The notes below the pieces were generated by a model that did no database searches, had not been told where the DNA came from, and saw only the letters and a list, made by a program, of their open reading frames with translations. A DNA stretch of 64,000 nt from Cellulosimicrobium arenosum (lineage in GTDB: Bacteria; Actinomycetota; Actinomycetes; Actinomycetales; Cellulomonadaceae), in assembly GCF_014837295.1 (NCBI RefSeq), contig NZ_JACYHB010000011.1, positions 62,001-126,000 of the forward strand. Direction: 5' to 3'. Below are positions 9,519 to 16,796 of this stretch, one piece after another. A program made the translations under genes and the position numbers. How positions within the stretch are numbered: position 1 is the first letter of the stretch; every line of letters starts with the position of its first letter.

Positions 9519-9580
9519 GCCACCTCCTCCCGATCGTGCTCGCGCGGAACCTGCAGACACACGTGCAGGCAGACTACCTA

Positions 9581-9593
9581 GATCGTAACGATC
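9581..9593. promoter_or_regulatory. 13-bp palindrome upstream of fhaA
   Basis: GATCGTAACGATC is a perfect odd-length palindrome centred 69 bp upstream of the fhaA start, in the promoter region of the kinase/phosphatase operon. A weaker inverted pair, CTGCA at 9551-9555 and TGCAG at 9564-9568, lies between it and the gene. Either could be an operator; no matching regulator is identified. Confidence 0.3.
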
Positions 9594-9740
9594 CCGTCGG
9601 CGGCGGTGGGGCGATTCGTGGCGGGATCCGGGTCCGATCCGGGGCTCGACGTGGCGAACCGGCGGTGAGGTTGTGAACGCTCGCGCCCGGCCCGGACGAT
9701 TCCGACCCGGGTGGCCGTGCATGCTAGTCTTCTGCGGCAC

Positions 9741-9824
9741 GCGCGAGTGGCGGAATAGGCAGACGCGCACGGTTCAGGTCCGTGTGCCCGAAAGGGCGTG
9801 GGGGTTCAACTCCCCCCTCGCGCA
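9741..9824 (+). tRNA. tRNA-Leu (anticodon CAG)
   Basis: A full class II cloverleaf can be folded. The acceptor stem GCGCGAG pairs with CTCGCGC and the discriminator is A9824. The anticodon stem CACGG/CCGTG encloses TTCAGGT, giving anticodon CAG. A long variable arm (GCCCGAAAGGGC) and the T arm GGGGG-TTCAACT-CCCCC follow. The long variable arm and A discriminator fit tRNA-Leu reading CUG. CCA is not encoded. A tRNA-Leu next to fhaA is the usual actinobacterial arrangement. Confidence 0.97.
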
Positions 9825-9863
9825 CGTGAAGAGGGTTTCGACTTCTGAGTCGGAAGACCTTCG

Positions 9864-9899
9864 GAAAGTCCCGGTCAGGTTCTCCTGGCCGGGACTTTC
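9864..9899 (+). terminator. Rho-independent terminator after tRNA-Leu
   Basis: GAAAGTCCCGGTCAGG (9864-9879) pairs with CCTGGCCGGGACTTTC (9884-9899) across a TTCT loop: a 16-bp stem with one T-G wobble. It begins 39 bp after the tRNA and has the position and strength expected for its terminator. Confidence 0.85.
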
Positions 9900-10347
9900 T
9901 GCGTCCCAAGGCCTGTGCGGAGCGGTGGACGACGACGTTCGACGGCTCTGGGCGGGGCCGGCCAGGGTCCAGGGGGTGCTTGGGGTGGGTTGGGCGGTGC
10001 GCGGAGGCGTCTGAGGGCACGTCAGAGCGTTGCGCGGGCTGTGGTTCGGTGCTTGGTGTCGCTGCCGCGTGTGCGCGAACCTGTCGTGGTGTTCAGTGCG
10101 AAGCGGATTGATCCCCTTCGCCTGGTGGGCCGCGGCGGTGTCGCCGCAGTGACCGGGTACTTCTGCCGAGGGGTCGGCTGTCCGCGGGTTCGTTCAGCTG
10201 TTTTGCCCAGGGGCCGGGTTCGTCGTGGCTGGTGTGCCAGCGGTGGAGCTCGATGGTGTTGTGGCGGTGCGGTAGATCGCGAGGAGCAGCGCGGTGGCGT
10301 GGTGGTCGAGGATCTGGGACTGCTGCATGGATAGGTGACCGGGCGTC
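9900..10347. other. Stretch without a recognisable gene, less GC-biased than its surroundings
   Basis: About 450 bp between the tRNA terminator and the operator of the next gene. Open frames exist on both strands, but they are arginine/glycine- or threonine/proline-rich, match no family I know, and lack a credible ribosome binding site. The base composition looks less extreme than in the surrounding genes, which suggests decayed or foreign DNA. Nothing functional can be supported here. Confidence 0.4.
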
Positions 10348-10384
10348 TCACTGAGCTACAGTGATCATCACTGAACTACAGTGA
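10348..10384. promoter_or_regulatory. Tandem palindromic operator upstream of the AlbA-type gene
   Basis: Two 17-bp palindromes, TCACTGAGCTACAGTGA (10348-10364) and TCACTGAACTACAGTGA (10368-10384), have perfect 6-bp arms around a 5-bp spacer. Their starts are 20 bp apart, about two helical turns, so both would face the same side of the DNA. A further half-site, CACTGA, occurs at 10391-10396. The pair ends 33 bp before the start codon of the downstream regulator, consistent with autoregulation by that protein. Confidence 0.75.
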
Positions 10385-10417
10385 TGGCTGCACTGACGTG
10401 AGAGTGATGGTGCTCAA

Positions 10418-12193
10418 TTGGAGACGAGTCAGGGCCCGCTCGACGAGGTGGTGGCGCGACTGCGCGTAACATCGACCGACCTGGCGCAGATCGAGGTGAA
10501 GGCTGCCGGCGGCGGGCTTCCCAAGGACATCTGGCCGACGGTCAGCGCGTTCTCGAACGCGGAAGGCGGGCTCATCATCCTGGGCCTGGACGAGAAGCAT
10601 CGTTTCGCCGTGGTCGACGGCTTCGACGCGACCGCGATTCGGGAGGCGGTCTCGAACGGCTTTCGGCCGCGCCGGAGTGACGAGGGTGCTGGCCCGGTCA
10701 CTCCACGTCCCATCGGTTCTGTCGACATCGCCGTCGTCGACGATGCTCCGGTGGTCGTAGTCGATGTCGAAGCGCTGCCAGCGGGGCAGAGGCCCGCGTT
10801 CGTGACAAGTCAGGGCAAAGAGGCCGGAACCTACGAACGGGTCGGCGACGGCGACCGGCGCATGAGCACGTACGGGGTCTTCCTCCTCTCGACGAATGTC
10901 GAGCAACCGCGCGTCGACTCCGAGCCGGTACCGGGTGCCACCCTTGGCGACCTCGAGGGCGCTCTGGTCGAACGCTTCGTTGCCAGACTTCGTCGTCGTC
11001 GTCCGCGGTCGGTGGCTGGCCTGGCTTCGGTCGAGGACATTCTCGAGCGCCACAACGTCCTGGCCAGCGACGGTGCAACGCCGACGTTGGCTGGGCTGCT
11101 CGCCCTGGGGCGTTACCCCCAACACTTCGTGCCGCAGGCCATGGTGACGTTCGCCGTCTATCCGGGAACTGCCAAGGACGTGTTCGTCGGTGAACAACGC
11201 ATGCTCGACCGGCGGGTCATCGAAGGACCGATTCCTGCCATGGTGGAAGACGTCGTGCGCGCCGTGCTGCAGAACATCCAGGTCCGACGGGTCGTCGCCG
11301 GCGCGGGTGCCCGTGACGAACCGGAGATCCCTGAGCTGGCGATCCGTGAGGCGATCGCCAATGCTCTGACGCACCGCGACTACAGCCCGTGGGCGCTCGG
11401 TGACCAGGTCCGCGTCGAACTGTTCCCGGACCGCCTCGAGATCGCCAACCCCGGCGGGATCTGGGGTGGGCGCCGCGTAGTCGACCTCTTCAGCGGAACC
11501 TCGCGCTCCCGCAACGCGGTCCTGTCGGCGCTGCTTGCGGACGTGCCCATGCTCAACTCCGAGGAGGCAGTGTCGGAGAACGCCGGCTCGGGGATTCCTG
11601 CCATGACTGGTGCGCTCGGCCGCTCTGGCTTGGCGGCACCGCGCTATGTCGCACACGTCACGGACTTGACTGTCGTTCTCGATCGGCACGGACTCCTCAG
11701 CCCCGAGACAGGCGATTGGCTCGCCTCCGTCGGCGCGACGGACCTCGACGCAGATCTGCGTCGCACGCTGGTCCTCGTCCACCGCGGCTATGCCGTCGAC
11801 GACCAGGTGCTGCGTGCGCAGTTGGCGATGGACTCGGCGGACGCCAAGCAGGTCCTTCGACGCCTGGTCGACGACGGTTGGCTGCAGTTTCCGCGTCGTA
11901 CGGACGGGGCCTACCGACCTGGACGCCGCCTCGACGGTGTGCTGCGCGACCAAGTTGCCCTTTTCCCCCACGCTGACGTGCGTGGGCATGCGCCGGGAAG
12001 CATCGACGACAGAATCGTCAACGCCCTTGTCAACGAGGGCCAGCTCTCTGTGCGCGCGATCGCGGAACGCCTCGACACTACGGTCGGGGCGTTGCGACCG
12101 AGGCTACGAGTCCTCGTCGCAGAAGGCGTACTCATTGCGACGGCGCCGCCCACCAGTCGAAACCGCGAGTATCGGCTCTCGTCCCGCCGCTGA
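10418..12193 (+). CDS. AlbA_2-type putative DNA-binding, ATP-binding protein with winged-helix tail
   Basis: The only in-frame start after the upstream stop is TTG 10418, giving 591 residues. The N-terminal region (about 20-150) looks like an AlbA_2/Schlafen-type domain: it has the EVKAAGGGLP, SAFSNAEGGLIILG and TYERVGDGDRRM segments of that family. The middle (about 280-400) resembles the RecG-like C-terminal ATP-binding region, with IREAIANALTHRDYS, RVELFPDRLEIANPGG and GSGIPAM. The C-terminus (about 425-590) carries winged-helix-like segments such as LSVRAIAERLDTTVGALRPRL. Proteins of this build are predicted transcriptional regulators; the palindromes just upstream suggest it controls itself. 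Codon use is visibly less GC-biased than in the flanking operon, and it sits beside a tRNA, so acquisition by transfer is likely. Its target and ligand are unknown. Confidence 0.8.
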   Translation: METSQGPLDEVVARLRVTSTDLAQIEVKAAGGGLPKDIWPTVSAFSNAEGGLIILGLDEKHRFAVVDGFDATAIREAVSNGFRPRRSDEGAGPVTPRPIGSVDIAVVDDAPVVVVDVEALPAGQRPAFVTSQGKEAGTYERVGDGDRRMSTYGVFLLSTNVEQPRVDSEPVPGATLGDLEGALVERFVARLRRRRPRSVAGLASVEDILERHNVLASDGATPTLAGLLALGRYPQHFVPQAMVTFAVYPGTAKDVFVGEQRMLDRRVIEGPIPAMVEDVVRAVLQNIQVRRVVAGAGARDEPEIPELAIREAIANALTHRDYSPWALGDQVRVELFPDRLEIANPGGIWGGRRVVDLFSGTSRSRNAVLSALLADVPMLNSEEAVSENAGSGIPAMTGALGRSGLAAPRYVAHVTDLTVVLDRHGLLSPETGDWLASVGATDLDADLRRTLVLVHRGYAVDDQVLRAQLAMDSADAKQVLRRLVDDGWLQFPRRTDGAYRPGRRLDGVLRDQVALFPHADVRGHAPGSIDDRIVNALVNEGQLSVRAIAERLDTTVGALRPRLRVLVAEGVLIATAPPTSRNREYRLSSRR

Positions 12194-12321
12194 AGGTGTG
12201 CCTGGACGATCGATCTGGGTGTGCCTGGCACTGCGGCCCTCCGAGTGGAGCCACTGGCCAGCGAGTTTCAGGAACCATCCACGTGAGGCTGTTCTCGGTT
12301 TCGAGAGCAGCGAACTTCGAC

Positions 12322-12354
12322 AAGTCCCGGCCGGGATGCTCCGGCCGGGGCTTT
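12322..12354 (+). terminator. Stem-loop terminator downstream of the AlbA-type gene
   Basis: AAGTCCCGGCCGG (12322-12334) pairs with CCGGCCGGGGCTT (12341-12353), with one wobble pair, around the loop GATGCT, followed by TCGTCGTTT. It lies 129 bp after the stop codon. It shares the AAGTCCCGG start with the tRNA-Leu terminator at 9864. The 12194-12321 stretch between gene and hairpin shows no gene. Confidence 0.65.
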
Positions 12355-12405
12355 CGTCGTTTCTGGGTGGTTCGTGCGGTCCTGCGTGGTCTCGCGGCGA
12401 GGTGA

Positions 12406-12729
12406 TGCGGCCACCTGCTCGAGTCCTTCGTCGTCCAGGAGGCGATCCGGCAGACGACTTGGATGGATGACCCAGTCTCGGCCGGGTACTGGCGCACCAG
12501 GGACGACATCGAGGTCGATCTGGTCCTGGAGCGGCACGACGGTGCGGTCGTCGCCATCGAGGTCAAGGCAGGCGATCACGTCAAGCGGACGCAGCTCTCG
12601 CCGCTGGTCGCCCTGCGGGATCGCCTGGGATCTTCCTTCGTCGCCGGGATCACGTTCTACACGGGCGCTACGGGATACGAGGTGGACGACCGGATCCACG
12701 TGCTTCCGATCGAGCGACTCTGGACCTGA
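12406..12729 (+). pseudogene. Remnant of a DUF4143-type AAA ATPase (C-terminal end only)
   Basis: The frame reads HLLESFVVQEAIRQTTW, then YWRTRDDIEVDLVLERHDG, AIEVKAG and FVAGITFYTG, ending IERLW. This is the C-terminal DUF4143 nuclease-like part of the widespread ATP-binding/DUF4143 proteins, including the E(V/I)D-IEVKAG core. A stop codon at 12403-12405 lies immediately upstream in frame and no ATPase domain precedes it, so about three quarters of the gene is missing. An ATG at 12463 could start an 88-residue peptide, but it has no clear ribosome binding site. It looks like debris of an earlier insertion beside the tRNA. Confidence 0.75.
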
Positions 12730-12926
12730 CCTCTCTGCGGCGATCACGGCGGTACGCGCGAAGCGGGTGTGCGTGGCCGTCCCTCGGAGGTGTGCCCGGA
12801 CTCTCCTTGGTGGTCATCTGGCCGAGGGGTCCACGCCACTGCCAGAGAGGCCCGGACCTCGCTGCGAACCATCGAAGGACGGCACGCCCCACGGCCTGTG
12901 CTCGGAGCACGTTCCGCCTGATGGGG

Positions 12927-13847
12927 TCAGTGCTGGGCGGCGACCATGTTCTCGATCTCCTCCAGCACGAGGTCTGGGCGGTCCTTCGCGACATCGTGCG
13001 AGCTGCCGTCGGCGGTGACCAGCGTGCGGCGGGGTCCGTCCTGCACGAACGACGCCGCGGCGTCCTTCCAGCGCTGGACGTCCTCCGGGGATCCGTCGAA
13101 CGGAGTCTTCTCCGAGACGATGACCGTCGCCGGGACCGCGTCCGGCCAGGTCGCCTGGTGGAATGCGGTGCTCGTCGCGACGAAGCTCTCCGCGGTGGAC
13201 AGGAGCTGGCGGTTCTGCGGGTTGTCCGGGTCCTCCTGGGCCGCGTCGAGCTGAGGCTGGCTGAAGGCCACCAGGCGTTCGATCTGCTCGTCGGTGAAGA
13301 AGGGAGGCAGGTTGGCGTCGACCAGGACCGCACCGGAGAGCAGCGCCGGGTTGTCCTGCGCGAGGTACGTCGCGATCTGGCCGGCCTGGGAGTGGGATAC
13401 CAGGGTCACATCGTCAGTGACCCCCAGCTGCTCGAGGCCGGACTCGAGATCGCTGACGGCGCTCTCGACCTGCCAAGGGCCGGGCACGACCTCGCTCTGG
13501 CCGAGCCCGGCCCGGTCGTAGGTGATGACCGTGGCGCCTGTGGCCTCGTGCAGCTCTGGGACGAGGTCCTTCCAGTAGGAGGAGTCCTCGCCGCCGCCGG
13601 AGTCGAGGACGACGGTAGGGCCGGTTCCCTCCGTGACGTAGAACGCGAGGTGGTGACCGTCGTTGTCGATCATGTGCCGCGTCGCCTCCACCGGCTGGCC
13701 GGTCTCGTGCGAGGCGGACTGCGAAGCCGCAGATTCGGACGCCGCCCCCGGACCCGTGCAGGCGGTGACGGTGCCCGCGGTCAGAGCCAGGAGGGCGAGG
13801 GCGGACAGGGGCAAGGCCAGCGACCGGTGAGAGATGGTGCGGGACAT
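12927..13847 (-). CDS. Secreted lipoprotein, alpha/beta-hydrolase fold
   Basis: From ATG 13845-13847, which has AAGGA upstream on the coding strand, the protein has 306 residues; a TTG start 18 bp earlier is less likely. A lipoprotein signal peptide ends in the lipobox VTAC (Cys30). The mature part is an alpha/beta-hydrolase: oxyanion region LDSGGGEDSSYW, nucleophile elbow SHSQAG with the catalytic Ser, and a C-terminal SSHD that would hold the catalytic His. Such proteins are usually esterases or peptidases; the substrate cannot be read from sequence. The gene is divergent from an HxlR-like remnant, a pairing common for small stress-responsive enzymes. About 195 bp upstream of its 3' end (12730-12926) show no gene. 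Confidence 0.85.
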   Translation of the reverse strand: MSRTISHRSLALPLSALALLALTAGTVTACTGPGAASESAASQSASHETGQPVEATRHMIDNDGHHLAFYVTEGTGPTVVLDSGGGEDSSYWKDLVPELHEATGATVITYDRAGLGQSEVVPGPWQVESAVSDLESGLEQLGVTDDVTLVSHSQAGQIATYLAQDNPALLSGAVLVDANLPPFFTDEQIERLVAFSQPQLDAAQEDPDNPQNRQLLSTAESFVATSTAFHQATWPDAVPATVIVSEKTPFDGSPEDVQRWKDAAASFVQDGPRRTLVTADGSSHDVAKDRPDLVLEEIENMVAAQH

Positions 13848-13865
13848 GAGGATCCTTCGTTTCAA

Positions 13866-14245
13866 GGGAAGTCAGCGATATCCATCCTTCGGTGTGTCGC
13901 TCCGGCACGGAATCCGGCTGGCACACGAGTCGGCAGTGGGGCGGTCACGGGTGCGATCGGGGGGTTGTCCGCCGTCGTGCCAGGTCAGGCATGCACCGTC
14001 GAGAGGCGATTCCCGGTGCTCGTCCCTACGGCAGGTCCCTGGGCTGAAGAACCCCGTCCCCGCCGCCGAACATGCCATGGCGGCCCGTCCGGTCGTCCGG
14101 ACGGGCGCTCACCGCATGTTCGACGGGCACGATGGCATGTTCGACGTGCCGGCAGATCGCCGTTCGGTGAGCCAGATCGTGGCCAGCCAGGTCTCGACCC
14201 CGGCCAGCACCACGAGGGCATCGGGATCGTGTCGACCCAGCCCAT
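13866..14245. other. Non-coding stretch with a hairpin and a repeated CGAACATGC motif
   Basis: A perfect 10-bp stem GCCCGTCCGG/CCGGACGGGC with a TCGT loop lies at 14083-14106. Around it CGAACATGC (14068-14076) recurs in inverted orientation as GCATGTTCGACG at 14114-14125 and again at 14135-14146, 21 bp apart. These look like binding sites, perhaps of the HxlR-type regulator whose remnant follows. No intact gene is visible; frames here read as HxlR-like only after 14246. Confidence 0.5.
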
Positions 14246-14381
14246 CGACGGCGAACGCCTGCGGTTCACCGACCTGCAGCGGCGCATCGCCGGCATCTCG
14301 CAGCGCATGCAGACCCGGACCGTGCGAAACCTCGAACGGGACGCGCTCGTCACCCGGACCGCGCCTCAGTCCTCACCGTGA
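14246..14381 (+). pseudogene. Decayed HxlR-family transcriptional regulator
   Basis: The frame ending at TGA 14379-14381 reads RFTDLQRRIAGISQRM, then RTVRNLERDALVTRT. This is the recognition-helix region of the HxlR winged-helix family (usual form F-x-E-L-x-R-x-I-x-G-I-S-x-R-M-L). The expected N-terminal cysteine segment and first helices are not readable in the same frame, and the protein stops soon after the wing. It is therefore a truncated or frameshifted relic. It lies divergent from the lipoprotein hydrolase gene, which it probably once controlled. Confidence 0.65.
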
Positions 14382-14660
14382 CGTGACGGAGATCCCCAGG
14401 TCGACGGCCCGCGAAGGTCCCTGCATGGCCACGAGGGGCACCTCGCGCGTCGCGAGCCGCAGGTCGTGGAGCTCCCCGTCCTGACCGACCTCGAGGCTGG
14501 TGGTCGAGCCGTCGGGCCGCGACACGGTCACCGTGTCGCCGGGGGACACCACGGTGCGTCGGACGGAGGCGTCCGGGGGAGCGTCGTGGCTCTCCCACCA
14601 GGTCGACGGGTGCCAGGTGCTGGTGACCGGCGGCAGTCTGGGGACGTCGGAGACTCCCAC
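14373..14660 (-). CDS. Small hypothetical protein
   Basis: A 95-residue frame starting MGVSDVPRLPPV with beta-strand-like stretches (RRTVVSPGDTVTVSRPDGS, LRLATREVPLVAM). No signal peptide, helix pair or known motif is visible, and no strong ribosome binding site precedes the ATG. It overlaps the end of the HxlR remnant by 9 bp. It could be a real small protein, a fragment of a longer one, or non-coding. I do not recognise it. Confidence 0.3.
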   Translation of the reverse strand: MGVSDVPRLPPVTSTWHPSTWWESHDAPPDASVRRTVVSPGDTVTVSRPDGSTTSLEVGQDGELHDLRLATREVPLVAMQGPSRAVDLGISVTSR

Positions 14661-14786
14661 GATGCCGACCCCCTTCGTCGTGATGGTCGCTCTCGGTACG
14701 ACCGCTGTATCAGGAGAGTGGTTCTGGAGGCCCGATCTGTGACAGGCCGAGCGTCATTCACCCCGGGGGAGAAGGATCGTGCATAC

Positions 14787-14843
14787 ATAGCACCACTAGG
14801 ACTGGTGCTGCTATGGTCGTCATACCTAGCGGAACAAGGTATG
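14787..14843. promoter_or_regulatory. Two inverted repeats in the padR promoter/leader
   Basis: AGCACCA (14789-14795) and TGGTGCT (14803-14809) form one 7-bp-arm palindrome. CATACCT (14821-14827) and AGGTATG (14837-14843) form a second, ending 8 bp before the PadR start and overlapping its ribosome binding site. PadR regulators commonly repress their own operon from such sites, so one or both are probably the PadR operator. Confidence 0.6.
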
Positions 14844-14851
14844 GAGCTGCC

Positions 14852-15223
14852 GTGCACATCGACAAAGACCTCGTGGCCGCCTCGGCCACCCCGCTCGTCC
14901 TCGGGATCCTGGCCGACGGCGAGTCGTACGGCTACGCCATCCTCAAGCGCGTCGACGCGCTGTCCGGTGGCCGCATGCAGTGGACGGACGGGATGCTCTA
15001 CCCGCTGCTCCACCGCCTGGAGCGGCTGGGGCACGTGGAGTCGTCCTGGGGGACGTCCGACGTCGGGCGGCGGCGCAAGCACTACGCGCTCACCGCCGCC
15101 GGTCGTGCGGCGCTCGCGGAGCGCCAGCTGCAGTGGAGCGTCGTCGCCGACGCGCTGCGACAGGTCTGGCAGGCCACCGAGGACGGGCTGCGGCCGCCGC
15201 GCCCCGCCGAGGGACTCGCCTGA
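14852..15223 (+). CDS. PadR-family transcriptional regulator
   Basis: GTG 14852 is preferred because GGAG lies 5 bp upstream; an in-frame ATG at 14813 lies inside the palindromic leader. The 123-residue protein has the PadR winged helix: LVLGILADGESYGYAILKRVD, then the wing region GMLYPLLHRLERLGHVESSW and RRRKHYALTAAGRAAL. The short alpha-helical C-terminus is for dimerisation. Its stop shares one base with the start of the next gene (TGATG), the standard pairing of a PadR regulator with the membrane protein it controls. The regulator is probably inactivated by a small molecule or membrane-stress signal. Confidence 0.9.
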   Translation: MHIDKDLVAASATPLVLGILADGESYGYAILKRVDALSGGRMQWTDGMLYPLLHRLERLGHVESSWGTSDVGRRRKHYALTAAGRAALAERQLQWSVVADALRQVWQATEDGLRPPRPAEGLA

Positions 15224-16593
15224 TGGCCGCGTCGACCCCGGGCGCCGTGCCGCACGCGGAGCTGGAGGTCCAGATCGGCCGGTGGCGCGACTACGTGCGG
15301 CGGCGCGAGGCCATCTCCGCGGCCGACGTCGACGAGATGGAGGACCACCTGCGCGAGCGGGTCGCCGACCTCACCGCGTCCGGGCTCGACGACGAGGAGG
15401 CGTTCCTCGTCGCCGTGCGACGCATGGGCAACCTCGACGCCGTCTCGCGGGAGTTCGCCGTCGAGCACTCCGAGCGGCTGTGGAAGCAGCTCGTCCTCGT
15501 CGCGGAGCCCGCGGACGGTGGGACGCGGTCCTGGCGTGAGCTCGCGGTCGTCCTCGGGTGCGCGGTCGGGGCCGGGGTGGCGGTCAAGGTCGGGAGCTTC
15601 CTGCTCGGCGACGACACGGCCTTCCTGCGCAACGTCGCACTGCTCGTCCTGCCGTTCCTCGCCGGCTACCTCGCCTGGAAGCGACGCGTGACCTGGCAGG
15701 TCGGCGTGGCGCTGCTCGTCCCGGTGGCGGTGCTCGCGACCGTGCTGAACGTCTACCCGTTCGCGCCGGACGGGTCGACCGCGCTGCTCGCCGCGATCCA
15801 CGCCCCGGTCGTCCTGTGGGCGGCGCTGGTCGGCGTCGCGTACGTCGGCGGGAGGTGGCGGTCGGACGGGCGCCGCATGGACTTCGTCCGCTTCACCGGC
15901 GAGCTCGCGATCTACTTCGCGCTGCTCGCCCTCGGTGGGGGAGTGCTGCTCGGGCTGACTGCCGGCGTCTTCACGCTCGCCGACCTCGACCTCCAGCCCG
16001 CCCTCGAGAGCTGGATCCTGCCGTTCTGCGTGCCGGGCGCCTTCGTCGTCGCGGCCTGGCTCGTCGAGGCCAAGCAGGACGTCGTGGAGAACATCGCCCC
16101 CGTCCTGACGCGAGTCTTCACGCCGTTGACTATCGTCATGCTCGTCGCCGTGCTCGGGGTGCTCCTGAGCGGCGGGTGGGTCGTCGACGCGGACCGCGAG
16201 CTCCTCATCCTCATGGACGCGATCCTCGTGCTCGTCGTGTGCCTGCTGCTCTACTCGATCTCGGCACGGGACCCGCTCGCACCGCCCGCCTCCTTCGACG
16301 TGCTGCAGCTCGGCCTCGTCGCCGTGGCGCTCGCGGTGGACGCGGTCGCGCTCGTGGCCATGTTCTCCCGCATCGCCGAGTTCGGCGTCAGTCCCAACAA
16401 GGCCGTGGCCCTCGGCCTCAACCTCCTCCTGCTGGTGCACCTGGTCCGGTCGGCGGCGCTCGCGACCGCCTTCGTCCGACGGCGGCGCCCGTTCGACCCG
16501 CTCGCGCGCTGGCAGACGCGGTTCCTGCCGGTCTATGCGGTGTGGGCGGGGGCGGTGGTCCTCGTCGTCCCGCCGGTCTTCGGGTTCGCCTGA
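15223..16593 (+). CDS. Permease-prefix domain 1 integral membrane protein
   Basis: The 456-residue protein begins with a cytoplasmic permease-prefix domain (about 15-90: two helices with RRREAISAADVDEMEDHLRE and LDDEEAFLVAVRRMG). About twelve hydrophobic helices follow to the C-terminus. No ABC permease, transporter or enzyme signature is visible in the membrane part. Such proteins are nearly always partnered with a PadR regulator, and this one overlaps padR by one base. The transported substrate, if any, is unknown. Confidence 0.8.
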   Translation: MAASTPGAVPHAELEVQIGRWRDYVRRREAISAADVDEMEDHLRERVADLTASGLDDEEAFLVAVRRMGNLDAVSREFAVEHSERLWKQLVLVAEPADGGTRSWRELAVVLGCAVGAGVAVKVGSFLLGDDTAFLRNVALLVLPFLAGYLAWKRRVTWQVGVALLVPVAVLATVLNVYPFAPDGSTALLAAIHAPVVLWAALVGVAYVGGRWRSDGRRMDFVRFTGELAIYFALLALGGGVLLGLTAGVFTLADLDLQPALESWILPFCVPGAFVVAAWLVEAKQDVVENIAPVLTRVFTPLTIVMLVAVLGVLLSGGWVVDADRELLILMDAILVLVVCLLLYSISARDPLAPPASFDVLQLGLVAVALAVDAVALVAMFSRIAEFGVSPNKAVALGLNLLLLVHLVRSAALATAFVRRRRPFDPLARWQTRFLPVYAVWAGAVVLVVPPVFGFA

Positions 16594-16692
16594 GCTCGGT
16601 CGACGACGCCGCACGGGCGGAGCGTCGACGGCGGGATGGGCACACGCCGCCGGACGACACCCGTTGTGGCGTCGTTCTGTGAGCGTTAACAT

Positions 16693-16712
16693 CGCAACGG
16701 TGGACCGTTGCG
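16693..16712. promoter_or_regulatory. 20-bp perfect palindrome upstream of the first GH43 gene
   Basis: CGCAACGGTGGACCGTTGCG has perfect 9-bp arms around GG and lies 84 bp upstream of the TTG start. It is placed like an operator in the promoter of a sugar-inducible gene. It differs from the inverted repeats before the other hydrolase genes of the locus, so it may bind another regulator. Confidence 0.6.
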
Positions 16713-16796
16713 GACGATGACTGTCCGCGGCACGGCCACCGGAGGCCGAAGGCCCTGACCACTCACGAATCCCCGACGACGAGGACGGCGATCGAG

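Noticed and set aside
9741-9824. tRNA-Leu as an integration (attachment) site
   Set aside because: I could not find a duplicate of the tRNA 3' end downstream, and no integrase gene is present; the islet idea rests only on composition and gene fragments.
9915-10334. 139-codon frame after the tRNA
   Set aside because: Gly/Arg-rich, no ribosome binding site or family match; treated as non-coding.
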